A DNA stretch of 64,000 bases, from contig CABRXX010000002.1 of NCBI GenBank assembly GCA_902475025.1, forward strand, positions 1 to 64,000, in the 5' to 3' direction. The position numbers and the translations under genes were made by a program. Origin of the DNA: Merdiplasma sp905207905 (GTDB lineage Bacteria; Bacillota; Clostridia; Lachnospirales; Lachnospiraceae). Below, one piece after another: positions 1 through 7,980 of the stretch (positions are counted from its first letter, which is position 1; every line of letters begins with the position of its first letter). The notes below the pieces were generated by a model. That model did not search any database. It worked only from the letters and a program-made list of their open reading frames with translations, and was not told where the DNA came from.

Positions 1-1492
1 TTGAAACCTTCAAGCCAAATTCTTTCAGCACATAATCTTTGATTTCCTGATAGGTCGCTTTCGTCTCTGCACTGGTTGCATCCAACTCATCTAAGTCTAA
101 ATCGATCTCTATCGTGTCATCTGGTTTTTGTTGGGACAAAAGAACAACCGTCTCAACATGCACAGACTGACAGAAATTATCCACTGCCCGGATCCGTTTT
201 AACTCATAGCCCTTCTGGCACAAGTATTTTAAATCTCTTGCCAGAGTAGCAGAATCGCAGCTTACGTATACAATCCGCTTGGGCGCCATCTGCACCATGG
301 TGTCCAGCACTGGCTGCTGGCATCCCTTCCTGGGGGGATCGATCACGATCACATCTGCCCGGATCCCCTCTTTTTCGTATTTTTCAGGCAAAACCTCCTC
401 TGCCTTGCCAACATAAAATTCCGTGTTGGTCAGGCCGTTTAAGGCCGCATTCCTTCTGGCATCCTCTATGGCCTCCGGCACAATCTCAACCCCACGGACC
501 GTTCCCGCCTTTTGAGCCAAAAACAGGGAAATAGTGCCGATCCCGCAGTACAGATCCCACACCGTCTCATTTCCAGTCAGTCCGGCATACTCTAAGGCTG
601 TACGGTACAGATGCTCCGTCTGCACCGGATTCACCTGATAAAAAGAAAGGGGAGAAATCTGATATTTCACTGTCCCGATAAAGTCCTCAATATACTCCCT
701 TCCCCACAGAAGCCGGTTTTCCCGGCCCAGAATCACATTAGTGCGCTCCTGATTCGTATTTAAGACAATGCTGGTCATACCGGAAATCCGGGAAAGCGCT
801 GCAATAAGCTTCTCTTCCTTGGGCAGCCCCTTTCCGTTGACTACCAGGCACACCATGATCTCTCCAGTGCGAAACCCCACCCGGATCATCACATGGCGCA
901 TCCGGCCTTTTCCAGTTGCCTCCTCATAGGGATCCACCTGATTTTCTTCCATATACTGCAGCACCGTCTCCAGCACCTGACAGTTCACCTTGGATCCCAA
1001 AGCGCAGTCATGATTGTCAATGATTGCGTGAGTGCGGCCTGCATAGAATCCTGCGATCAGCCGTCCCTCCCGATCTCTCCCTATGGGAAACTGAGCCTTA
1101 TTCCTGTAATGAAACGGCTCTTCCATTCCAATGATAGGCTCCATACACTGCAAAAGCAGCTCCCTGTCAAAGCCCCCGATGCGCTGTAGATTCCCCAGCA
1201 CCTTCTGCTCCTTAAAAGCAAGCTGAGCCGGATAGCTCATGGCCTGAAGCTGACAGCCCCCGCACTGGCGGGACACTGGACATACCGGCTCCACCCGCTG
1301 CGGGCTGGGCTTTAAAATCTCCATCAGCCGCCCAAAGGCGTATGTTTTCTTTCTCTTGATGATCTTTGCCTGGATCACATCACCGATCACCGTATCCTTC
1401 ACAAATACGGCCATGCCCTCCGCATGGCCGATTCCCAGTCCCTCACTGCTGATATCTTCTATCTCCAACTGTACCAAATCTTCTTTTTTCAT
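1..1492 (-). CDS. rlmD: 23S rRNA (uracil-5-)-methyltransferase RlmD/RlmCD type, C-terminus cut by window edge
   Basis: SAM-dependent RNA m5U methyltransferase of the TrmA/RumA family. Translated from the minus strand; it starts with MKKEDLVQLEIEDI at 1492 and runs off the left edge after about 497 codons. An N-terminal TRAM domain (about 1-60) is followed by a 4Fe-4S cluster motif with Cys71, Cys77 and Cys80 (CPVSRQCGGC). The SAM motif DLYCGIGTIS and the catalytic-Cys motif VSCDSATLARDL are both present, so the enzyme looks intact. After the usual family end (VETVVLLSQ) the frame continues with an acidic linker and then ATYQEIKDYVLKEFGLKVS, an extra small domain that may be longer than the window shows. 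The upstream neighbour is yhaM, on the same strand and 200 bp away. RlmD versus RlmCD target specificity cannot be decided from sequence. Confidence 0.88.
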   Translation of the reverse strand, partial: MKKEDLVQLEIEDISSEGLGIGHAEGMAVFVKDTVIGDVIQAKIIKRKKTYAFGRLMEILKPSPQRVEPVCPVSRQCGGCQLQAMSYPAQLAFKEQKVLGNLQRIGGFDRELLLQCMEPIIGMEEPFHYRNKAQFPIGRDREGRLIAGFYAGRTHAIIDNHDCALGSKVNCQVLETVLQYMEENQVDPYEEATGKGRMRHVMIRVGFRTGEIMVCLVVNGKGLPKEEKLIAALSRISGMTSIVLNTNQERTNVILGRENRLLWGREYIEDFIGTVKYQISPLSFYQVNPVQTEHLYRTALEYAGLTGNETVWDLYCGIGTISLFLAQKAGTVRGVEIVPEAIEDARRNAALNGLTNTEFYVGKAEEVLPEKYEKEGIRADVIVIDPPRKGCQQPVLDTMVQMAPKRIVYVSCDSATLARDLKYLCQKGYELKRIRAVDNFCQSVHVETVVLLSQQKPDDTIEIDLDLDELDATSAETKATYQEIKDYVLKEFGLKVS

Positions 1493-1559
1493 AACATCCT
1501 CCGCCTCTGAAACAAACACAAAGGCTCTCTCAAACAATAACGCTTCCTCACATCTCCTG

Positions 1560-1670
1560 CAAAGCGTCCAAAACCGCCAGGTCTGCCGGAAATTCTCCGA
1601 AAACTCACGCTTCCATCTTCATTCCACTTCTCCGACAAAGCATCCAAAACCATCAGGTCTGCCGGAAATT
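1560..1670. repeat. Two 35-bp imperfect direct repeats
   Basis: Copies at 1560-1594 and 1636-1670 are the same in 32 of 35 positions by eye, with a period of 76 bp. Both share the core CAGGTCTGCCGGAAATT. They lie in the 200-bp gap between yhaM and rlmD. No reading frame runs through both copies in a way that resembles a protein I know. Confidence 0.7.
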
Positions 1671-1692
1671 TCCAAAAAAATACGCCTCATCC

Positions 1693-2643
1693 CTAAAACT
1701 CACTGCTCTTTCGGATGTTGGACTCAAACAGCCGGTTGTAGCCCAGCCAAGGGTTTCCGTTCTGTTCCTTGGCGCCCTTTAAAAGCTCCTTCATTGTCTC
1801 CATCTTGGCGTCTGTGTTGTCCGCCAGATTCAGAGCAAGGGCCTCCGGCAGCGCCGGCTTTTTGGGAGAACCGTACTCCAGCTCCCCGTGATGGGCCAGA
1901 ATGCAGTGCTGCAGCTCGCTGGCCAATTTCTTTGGAAAACCCTTGATACTGCGGCAGCCGTAGCCCACCAGCTCACTGCCCATTACAATATGCCCCAGAA
2001 GCTGGCCATCATCCGTATAATCATTTTCCGGGAAATTGGAAATCTCCTTTAATTTTCCCACATCGTGGAAAGCTGCCGCAGTAAAGAGCAGATCCCGGTT
2101 CAGGTAAGGATAATGCTCCACATAATAGGCACACAGAGTCACTACATTCAGGGTATGTTCCAGCAATCCTCCCACAAAGCTGTGATGCACCGTCTTGGCC
2201 GCAGAATGTTTCTTAAAGGCATTGGCAAAGGGTTCGTCCCCAAAATATTTTTTGATCAGCTGCTGAAGGAAGGGGTTTTCCACCTGATTTAAAAGAGCCA
2301 TCAGCTCCCCATACATCTCATCTAAATTCCGATCGCTCACCGGAAGATAATCTGCCGGGTCATACTCTCCCTCTGCCACTTTCCGCACCCGCTTAATGTT
2401 CAGCTGCAAAGTTCCCTGAAAGCTGGTGACCTCTCCTACAATATCCACATAGTCTAAAGCTGCGAACTCATCAATCCCGGAAGAATTGGGATCCCAGATC
2501 TTAGCGTCAATGGTTCCTGTTTTATCCTGCAGCACCACATTTTCATATACTTTACCATTTTTTGCCACTGCGGACTGTCTGTATTTGCACAGATAGACAT
2601 CGCCTATCCGGTCTCCTTCATGGAATGTCTCGATAAATTTCAT
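1693..2643 (-). CDS. yhaM: 3'-5' exoribonuclease YhaM family (OB-fold plus HD domain)
   Basis: 316 aa, normal length for YhaM. The N-terminal OB-fold (about residues 12-90, with VVLQDKTGTIDAKIWDP) is the nucleic-acid binding part. The HD phosphohydrolase domain (about 160-285) carries HHSFVGGLLEHTLNV and the metal-binding FHDVGKLKE. Known family members are Mn-dependent 3'-5' exonucleases that trim short RNA and DNA in the cytoplasm. The ATG is preceded by AAAAAGGAGATTG, a good ribosome site. It is divergent from mutS2 across a gap of about 110 bp. Confidence 0.9.
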   Translation of the reverse strand: MKFIETFHEGDRIGDVYLCKYRQSAVAKNGKVYENVVLQDKTGTIDAKIWDPNSSGIDEFAALDYVDIVGEVTSFQGTLQLNIKRVRKVAEGEYDPADYLPVSDRNLDEMYGELMALLNQVENPFLQQLIKKYFGDEPFANAFKKHSAAKTVHHSFVGGLLEHTLNVVTLCAYYVEHYPYLNRDLLFTAAAFHDVGKLKEISNFPENDYTDDGQLLGHIVMGSELVGYGCRSIKGFPKKLASELQHCILAHHGELEYGSPKKPALPEALALNLADNTDAKMETMKELLKGAKEQNGNPWLGYNRLFESNIRKSSEF

Positions 2644-2752
2644 TTTTCCAACAATCTCCTTTTTAAAAAAATGTGTTTCTTTTTATTGTATTATAGAGTA
2701 AAATGGATTTGTAGTAAATAACAAAGTGAAACAGGACAGTATTAGAACAGAT

Positions 2753-5131
2753 ATGAATGAAAAAGCGCTGCGGGTCTTAGAATACCCGAAAATAATCGAA
2801 AAACTAACACAGATGGCTGGTTCCCAGCCTGGAAAAAATCTTTGCAAAAACCTGCTGCCCTCCTGCGATCTGGATGAGATCAACCGGATGCAGGGGGAAA
2901 CTGCAGACGCCCTCACCAGAATCTATCAGAAAGGCAGCGTGTCCTTTTCTGGCGTCCAGGATCTGCGAGGTTCTTTAAAGCGTCTGGAAATCGGCAGCAC
3001 CTTAAATATATTGGAACTTTTAAGCGTCTGCAAACTTTTAGAGGCCTGCAACCGGGTGAAATCCTATTCCCGCCGGGATACGGAAGAGGCTGAGGAGGAT
3101 TCTCTGGATGAGATGTTCCGGGAGCTGCAGCCCTTAACGCCCCTGGCCGGAGAGATCCGCCGCTGCATCTTATCCGAGGATGAGATCGCAGATGATGCCA
3201 GTCCCACCTTGCGGCAGATCCGGCGTTCCATGGGGATCACCAATGACCGAATCCGTTCTCAGCTAAATTCCATGGTAAACGGCAGTACCCGCACCTATCT
3301 GCAGGATGCTGTGATCACCCAGCGGAACGGCCGCTACTGTATCCCGGTAAAGGCGGAGCACCGCAGCCAGGTGCCAGGCATGATTCATGACCAGTCCTCC
3401 ACCGGTTCCACCCTCTTTGTGGAACCTATGGCAGTAGTAAAATTAAACAATGATCTGCGGGAACTGGAGCTTCAGGAAGAAAAAGAGATTGAAGTGATCC
3501 TGGCTCATCTAAGCGGCCTGGTAGCGGAAAACAGCGAGTCTCTGCACAATGACATCTTACTCCTGACGGAACTGGATTTCATCTTTGCCAGAGCTATGCT
3601 GGCCAAGAGCTATGACGGTTCCCGTCCGGATTTTAATGAGGAAGGACGTATTTCCATTAAAAAAGGGCGCCATCCTCTTTTGGATCCCAAAAAGGTGGTG
3701 CCAGTGGACATCAGCCTGGGGGATACCTTTGACCTTCTGGTGATCTCAGGCCCCAACACGGGAGGCAAAACGGTTTCCTTAAAGACCGTGGGCCTTTTTA
3801 CCCTTATGGGACAGGCAGGACTTCACATTCCCGCCTTTGATCACTCGGAGTTGTCTGTGTTTACGGAAGTATTTGCAGATATCGGAGATGAACAGAGCAT
3901 TGAACAGAGCTTAAGTACCTTTTCCTCTCACATGACTAATATTGTTTCCTTCTGGAAACAGGCAGACAGCCGCTCTTTAGTCCTTTTTGACGAACTTGGG
4001 GCAGGTACCGACCCCACAGAGGGAGCGGCTTTGGCCATTGCCATCCTCTCCAATCTTCACAGACGGGGGATTCGTACCATTGCCACCACCCACTACAGCG
4101 AGCTGAAGATCTTTGCCCTCTCCACTCCCGGAGTGGAAAACGGCTGCTGCGAATTTAACGTGGAAACTCTGCGTCCCACCTACCGGCTTCTCATCGGGGT
4201 TCCCGGAAAGAGCAATGCCTTTGCCATCTCTTCCAAACTGGGACTTCCGGACGAGATCATTGAGGAAGCAAAAGGCCATATCAGCCAGGAAGCAGAAAAC
4301 TTTGAAGATGTAATCGCTGATCTGGAAAACCGCCGGGCCATGGTGGAGCAGGAACGTCAGGAGATTTCCCGCTATAAGCAGGAGATCGAGCGTCTGAAAA
4401 ATAATCTGGCCCGCAAGGAAGACAAACTGGATACCAGCAGGGAAAAAATCCTGGCTCAGGCCAGAGAGGAAGCTCACGCTCTTCTTCGGGAAGCCAAAGA
4501 ATATGCGGACGAAACCATCCGCAGATATCACAAATTCGGCTCCTCCATCGACTCTTCCAAGGAGATGGAGCAGGAGCGCAGCCGTCTTCGTGAAAAAATG
4601 TCCGGCCTGGAAAAAGATATGGCTCTGAAAAACACAAAAAAGCCCAAAAAAGAAGTCAAGGCAAAAGAACTTCGCATTGGGGACAGCGTAAAGGTCTTAA
4701 GTCTGAATCTAAAAGGCACCGTCAGCACCCTGCCGGATGCCAAGGGCAATCTGTTTGTGCAGATGGGGATTCTCCGTTCTCAGGTAAACGTAAAAGATCT
4801 GGAAAAACTTCCGGATGAAGAGCCCCTCTCCCCAGTTTTGAAACGTACTGGAACCGGCAAACTAAAAATGTCCAAATCTGCTTCTGTCAGCACAGAGATC
4901 AACCTTCTTGGAAAGACTGTGGATGAAGCCTTAAATGAACTGGATAAATATCTGGATGATGCCTATCTGGCTCACCTGCCTTCTGTCCGCGTAGTTCACG
5001 GCAAAGGTACCGGGGCGCTTCGGAAAGCAGTACACAATTACCTGCGGCGGCAAAAACATGTGGACAGCTACCGCCTGGGAGAATTTGGGGAAGGAGATGC
5101 CGGCGTCACCATTGTTACGTTCAAAAAATAG
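2753..5131 (+). CDS. mutS2: MutS2 family ATPase/endonuclease
   Basis: 792 aa from the ATG at 2753 (MNEKALRVLEYPKI), which matches the usual MutS2 N-terminus; a GTG nine codons upstream is in frame but less likely. Domains in order: core/clamp region, MutS-type ATPase with Walker A GPNTGGKTV and Walker B LVLFDELGAGTDPTEG, a long charged coiled coil (about 515-650), a KOW-like segment, and a C-terminal Smr nuclease domain with VRVVHGKGTGALRKAV. Known roles of the family are suppression of homologous recombination and rescue of collided ribosomes. It lacks the mismatch-recognition domain of MutS, as expected for MutS2. Confidence 0.93.
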   Translation: MNEKALRVLEYPKIIEKLTQMAGSQPGKNLCKNLLPSCDLDEINRMQGETADALTRIYQKGSVSFSGVQDLRGSLKRLEIGSTLNILELLSVCKLLEACNRVKSYSRRDTEEAEEDSLDEMFRELQPLTPLAGEIRRCILSEDEIADDASPTLRQIRRSMGITNDRIRSQLNSMVNGSTRTYLQDAVITQRNGRYCIPVKAEHRSQVPGMIHDQSSTGSTLFVEPMAVVKLNNDLRELELQEEKEIEVILAHLSGLVAENSESLHNDILLLTELDFIFARAMLAKSYDGSRPDFNEEGRISIKKGRHPLLDPKKVVPVDISLGDTFDLLVISGPNTGGKTVSLKTVGLFTLMGQAGLHIPAFDHSELSVFTEVFADIGDEQSIEQSLSTFSSHMTNIVSFWKQADSRSLVLFDELGAGTDPTEGAALAIAILSNLHRRGIRTIATTHYSELKIFALSTPGVENGCCEFNVETLRPTYRLLIGVPGKSNAFAISSKLGLPDEIIEEAKGHISQEAENFEDVIADLENRRAMVEQERQEISRYKQEIERLKNNLARKEDKLDTSREKILAQAREEAHALLREAKEYADETIRRYHKFGSSIDSSKEMEQERSRLREKMSGLEKDMALKNTKKPKKEVKAKELRIGDSVKVLSLNLKGTVSTLPDAKGNLFVQMGILRSQVNVKDLEKLPDEEPLSPVLKRTGTGKLKMSKSASVSTEINLLGKTVDEALNELDKYLDDAYLAHLPSVRVVHGKGTGALRKAVHNYLRRQKHVDSYRLGEFGEGDAGVTIVTFKK

Positions 5132-5385
5132 CGTTTCTGGAACAGTTCGGCGTTTTGCCGGAACCAGTAAATAACCTTTCGAATAAAAAAGTACATGTTT
5201 CGTGCTTTTGCAGTTTTACAAACTGACTATAGCGCACACGTTTCCCTGCCGGATGCTTACTGCAAAGTAACCGCTTTCTTTTTGCATCTGTGCAGATGGC
5301 AGGCGAATGCGCCTCTGACTTACCTGTACATTGACAACAAGCGCAGAACACTTCTGCTGCAGAAAGACAATACGAGGAGAAAATT

Positions 5386-6093
5386 ATGACAAATCGGCAG
5401 CGAATACTAATTGTAGATGATGATGAGAATATCGCAAAGCTCATCTCGCTCTACCTGACTAAAGAATTTTTTGACACGAAAATCGTGACCGATGGAGTGA
5501 GCGCACTGAGAGAGCAGGAAACCTGGCAGCCCAATCTGATCCTTCTGGATCTGATGCTTCCCGGTGTGGACGGTTATCAGGTTTGCCGGGAGATCCGCCA
5601 AAGATCCAAGGTGCCCATCATCATCCTCTCAGCCAAGGCAGAAGTTTTTGACAAGGTTCTTGGATTAGAATTGGGCGCTGATGATTACATTGTAAAACCT
5701 TTTGATACCAAAGAATTGGTGGCCAGGGTGAGGGCTGTCCTGCGCCGTTTTTCCGTTCCTGCACCGGAAGAAAATAAAACCCAGGAAAAATATATAGAAT
5801 TTCCGGATCTGACCATTAATCTGCGAAATTATTCTGTAATTTACCGGGGAGAACCTGTGGACATGCCGCCCAAGGAGCTGGAACTTCTATACTTCCTGGC
5901 TTCCTCTCCAAATCAGGTATTTACCAGAGAACAGCTTCTGGATCATATCTGGGGCTATGAGTACATGGGCGATACCCGAACGGTAGATGTGCATATCAAA
6001 CGAATCCGGGAAAAAATCAAGGATAATCAATACTGGTCCATCACCACTGTCTGGGGAATTGGCTACAAATTTGAAACACCACCCAGACACTGA
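5386..6093 (+). CDS. OmpR/PhoB-type response regulator
   Basis: 235 aa. The receiver domain (about 6-120) has acidic pocket DDDEN, phospho-acceptor Asp in LILLDLMLPGVDG, and the KPF lysine switch. The winged-helix DNA-binding domain (about 135-232) has PPKELELLYFLA and TRTVDVHIKRIREKI. GAGGAG lies just upstream of the ATG. The cognate kinase is most likely the next gene (6277-7689), although a hairpin terminator lies between them. The 254-bp leader after mutS2 shows nothing I could name beyond a short inverted repeat near 5137-5166. The signal sensed is not deducible. Confidence 0.9.
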   Translation: MTNRQRILIVDDDENIAKLISLYLTKEFFDTKIVTDGVSALREQETWQPNLILLDLMLPGVDGYQVCREIRQRSKVPIIILSAKAEVFDKVLGLELGADDYIVKPFDTKELVARVRAVLRRFSVPAPEENKTQEKYIEFPDLTINLRNYSVIYRGEPVDMPPKELELLYFLASSPNQVFTREQLLDHIWGYEYMGDTRTVDVHIKRIREKIKDNQYWSITTVWGIGYKFETPPRH

Positions 6094-6144
6094 AGTCCAA
6101 GAGACCGCTTTCCATTCTCCCGGTTCTATTTGGCATTAAAATCG

Positions 6145-6196
6145 AAAAAGCCTGCAGACTGCCGGCCTTTGTGCCTCTGCAGTCTTCCGGCTCTTT
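6145..6196 (+). terminator. Hairpin between response regulator and histidine kinase
   Basis: Imperfect inverted repeat: AGCCTGCAGACTGC pairs with GCAGTCTTCCGGCT around a loop of about 16 nt, followed by CTCTTTT. It may act as an attenuating terminator that lowers kinase expression relative to the regulator. Confidence 0.5.
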
Positions 6197-6276
6197 TGAG
6201 GGTAATACCTGAGATTCTTACGTGCCGCTGACTCTGATATTTTACGGTTCCTTCTTTTGCTTAGGAGTTCCTGCGT

Positions 6277-7689
6277 ATGAGACACAAATTATTGATTCGT
6301 TTCTCTATTTTTTATCTTCTTTTTGTTATGATCACTTTGGTACTTTTTTCTGTGCTTATGCCCACCAAAATCTATGACCATCTGCTAAAGAGCAAGACTG
6401 CCCAACTGCAGCAGGTGGCAACGGAATTGGCTGACTATCCCGAAGTTTACAACTGCGATTTTCAAAATGAGACTGCGGATCTGTCCCTGCGCAGTTCGCT
6501 CACCGCTATCGCCAAAACCCAGGAATGTATCATCTGGCTGGTTCACAAGGATGGTCAGGTGTTAATGTCCAGCGATCTTCCCTATCCTATGGAGCACTCC
6601 TTAAAAATCCCTAATTTTTCCGGTATTCTGGAAGAACGTCCCTGCCAGCTCACCGGGGATTTTTTTGGTATGTTTAATCATCAGATTCGCAGTATCCTCA
6701 TGCCGGTTTCTGTCATGCCTCACACAACCGACTATGTGATTGTTCACTATGAAGTGGCACATTTAGAGGCCAGCCAAAAATATCTCATGAGCCTTTGTTC
6801 CTGGATGCTGGCTCTTTTTTATGCAGTCTCACTACTGCTTCCCTTTGCTGTGTATTTTCTGTTTTACCAACCTCTCCGGAAGCTCATTGCCCTCTCTCAC
6901 AATTATCTCACCGGAAATCTGAATCTCCAGTCTCCTCCTTCGGATGACAGTGAATTTTCCTCCCTTCAGACAAATATCAATTTTCTGGCAGAAGAAATCC
7001 GGCATACCGAAGATTATCAGAGAAATTTTGTCTCTAATATCTCCCATGACTTCCGTTCCCCTCTTACCTCCATCCGCGGCTACGCGGAAGCCATCTTAGA
7101 TGGCACGATCCCCAAAGAATCCCAGGACAAATATCTGCAGATTATTCTCACAGAGGCAGAACGGCTCACCAGGCTGACTCAGAATATCCTAAACACCAAC
7201 AATCTTCAAGGCAATGGCATGATGCTGGATCTGTCCGTTTTTGACATCAATGATATGCTCCATTCCATTGCTGCCTCCCTGGAAATACAATGTCGGAAAA
7301 AGGATATTAAGATCCTCTTTTCCCTTTCTCAAAGCCCCCTGGAAGTTCGGGCCGATAAAATAAAAATCCAGCAGGTAGTCTATAACCTGCTGGACAATGC
7401 CATTAAATTCAGTCCTTCCCATTCTTCTATCACCGTCTCCGCTTCCCGGAAACGAAAATATGTGTTTGTATCCATCAAAGACCACGGCGAGGGGATCCCG
7501 GCCAATCAGATCCCGAAGATTTTCAACCGTTTCTACAAATCCGATGCCTCCCGAAACAAAGACAAACACGGCACCGGGCTTGGGCTTTCCATTGTTCGGG
7601 AAATCCTGACTGCTCACAAACAGAATATCAATGTGATCAGCACAGAGGGCGTAGGATCCGAATTTGTGTTTACTCTGGAACGGGCGTAG
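6277..7689 (+). CDS. Sensor histidine kinase (partner of the upstream response regulator)
   Basis: 470 aa membrane kinase. TM1 is at about 7-29 and TM2 at about 168-192, with an extracellular sensor domain of about 135 residues between them. HAMP-like segment about 195-245, then HisKA with phospho-His in NISHDFRSPLTSIRGY, N-box NLLDNAIKFSPS, and G-boxes DHGEGIP and HGTGLGLSIV. All catalytic motifs are intact. The start is supported by AGGAG upstream. The extracellular domain resembles none I can name, so the ligand is unknown. Confidence 0.9.
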   Translation: MRHKLLIRFSIFYLLFVMITLVLFSVLMPTKIYDHLLKSKTAQLQQVATELADYPEVYNCDFQNETADLSLRSSLTAIAKTQECIIWLVHKDGQVLMSSDLPYPMEHSLKIPNFSGILEERPCQLTGDFFGMFNHQIRSILMPVSVMPHTTDYVIVHYEVAHLEASQKYLMSLCSWMLALFYAVSLLLPFAVYFLFYQPLRKLIALSHNYLTGNLNLQSPPSDDSEFSSLQTNINFLAEEIRHTEDYQRNFVSNISHDFRSPLTSIRGYAEAILDGTIPKESQDKYLQIILTEAERLTRLTQNILNTNNLQGNGMMLDLSVFDINDMLHSIAASLEIQCRKKDIKILFSLSQSPLEVRADKIKIQQVVYNLLDNAIKFSPSHSSITVSASRKRKYVFVSIKDHGEGIPANQIPKIFNRFYKSDASRNKDKHGTGLGLSIVREILTAHKQNINVISTEGVGSEFVFTLERA

Positions 7690-7694
7690 AAGAG

Positions 7695-7747
7695 AAAACA
7701 GCATCTGAATACAAGGATCTGCCCTTTGTACACAGATGCTGTGTTTT
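7695..7747. terminator. Bidirectional terminator between convergent kinase and copA
   Basis: AAAACAGCATCTG pairs with CAGATGCTGTGTTTT around a loop of about 25 nt, with A-runs on one side and T-runs on the other, so it can work for both genes. The right arm region also resembles the dispersed repeat core seen at 11149, 22655 and 40556 (GTACACAGATGCTG). Confidence 0.65.
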
Positions 7748-7770
7748 GCTTTTATGGATTGTTCTGCACT

Positions 7771-7980
7771 TTATCGGATAGCTGTCACTTCATAATCCTT
7801 GTCTTCCACAGTACTCTTTAACACCTCATCAGACACCTCTGCATTTAATGTAATTACAGCCGTACCGGACTCATGGCTCACCACTGCCTCATCTACCTGG
7901 GGAAGGGCCTCCAACGCCTTCTTAACTGCTGCCTCGCAGTGTCCGCACATCATTCCTTTGATTTCCATTGTTTTCTTCAT
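7771..7980 (-). CDS. Putative internally initiated CopZ-like copper chaperone (within copA frame)
   Basis: In-frame ATG at 7980 inside copA is preceded by AAGGAG with a 9-nt spacer (AATGAAAGC), a near-ideal ribosome site. Initiation there would give a free 69-residue HMA protein ([19 protein letters not shown]) with the metal-binding MMCGHC motif, the size of ordinary CopZ. The domain follows a low-complexity linker (about 55 residues rich in S, G, K, E). Either copZ was a separate gene that became fused to copA in frame, or the locus makes both fused and free chaperone. Translation from this site is an inference. Confidence 0.45.
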   Translation of the reverse strand: MKKTMEIKGMMCGHCEAAVKKALEALPQVDEAVVSHESGTAVITLNAEVSDEVLKSTVEDKDYEVTAIR

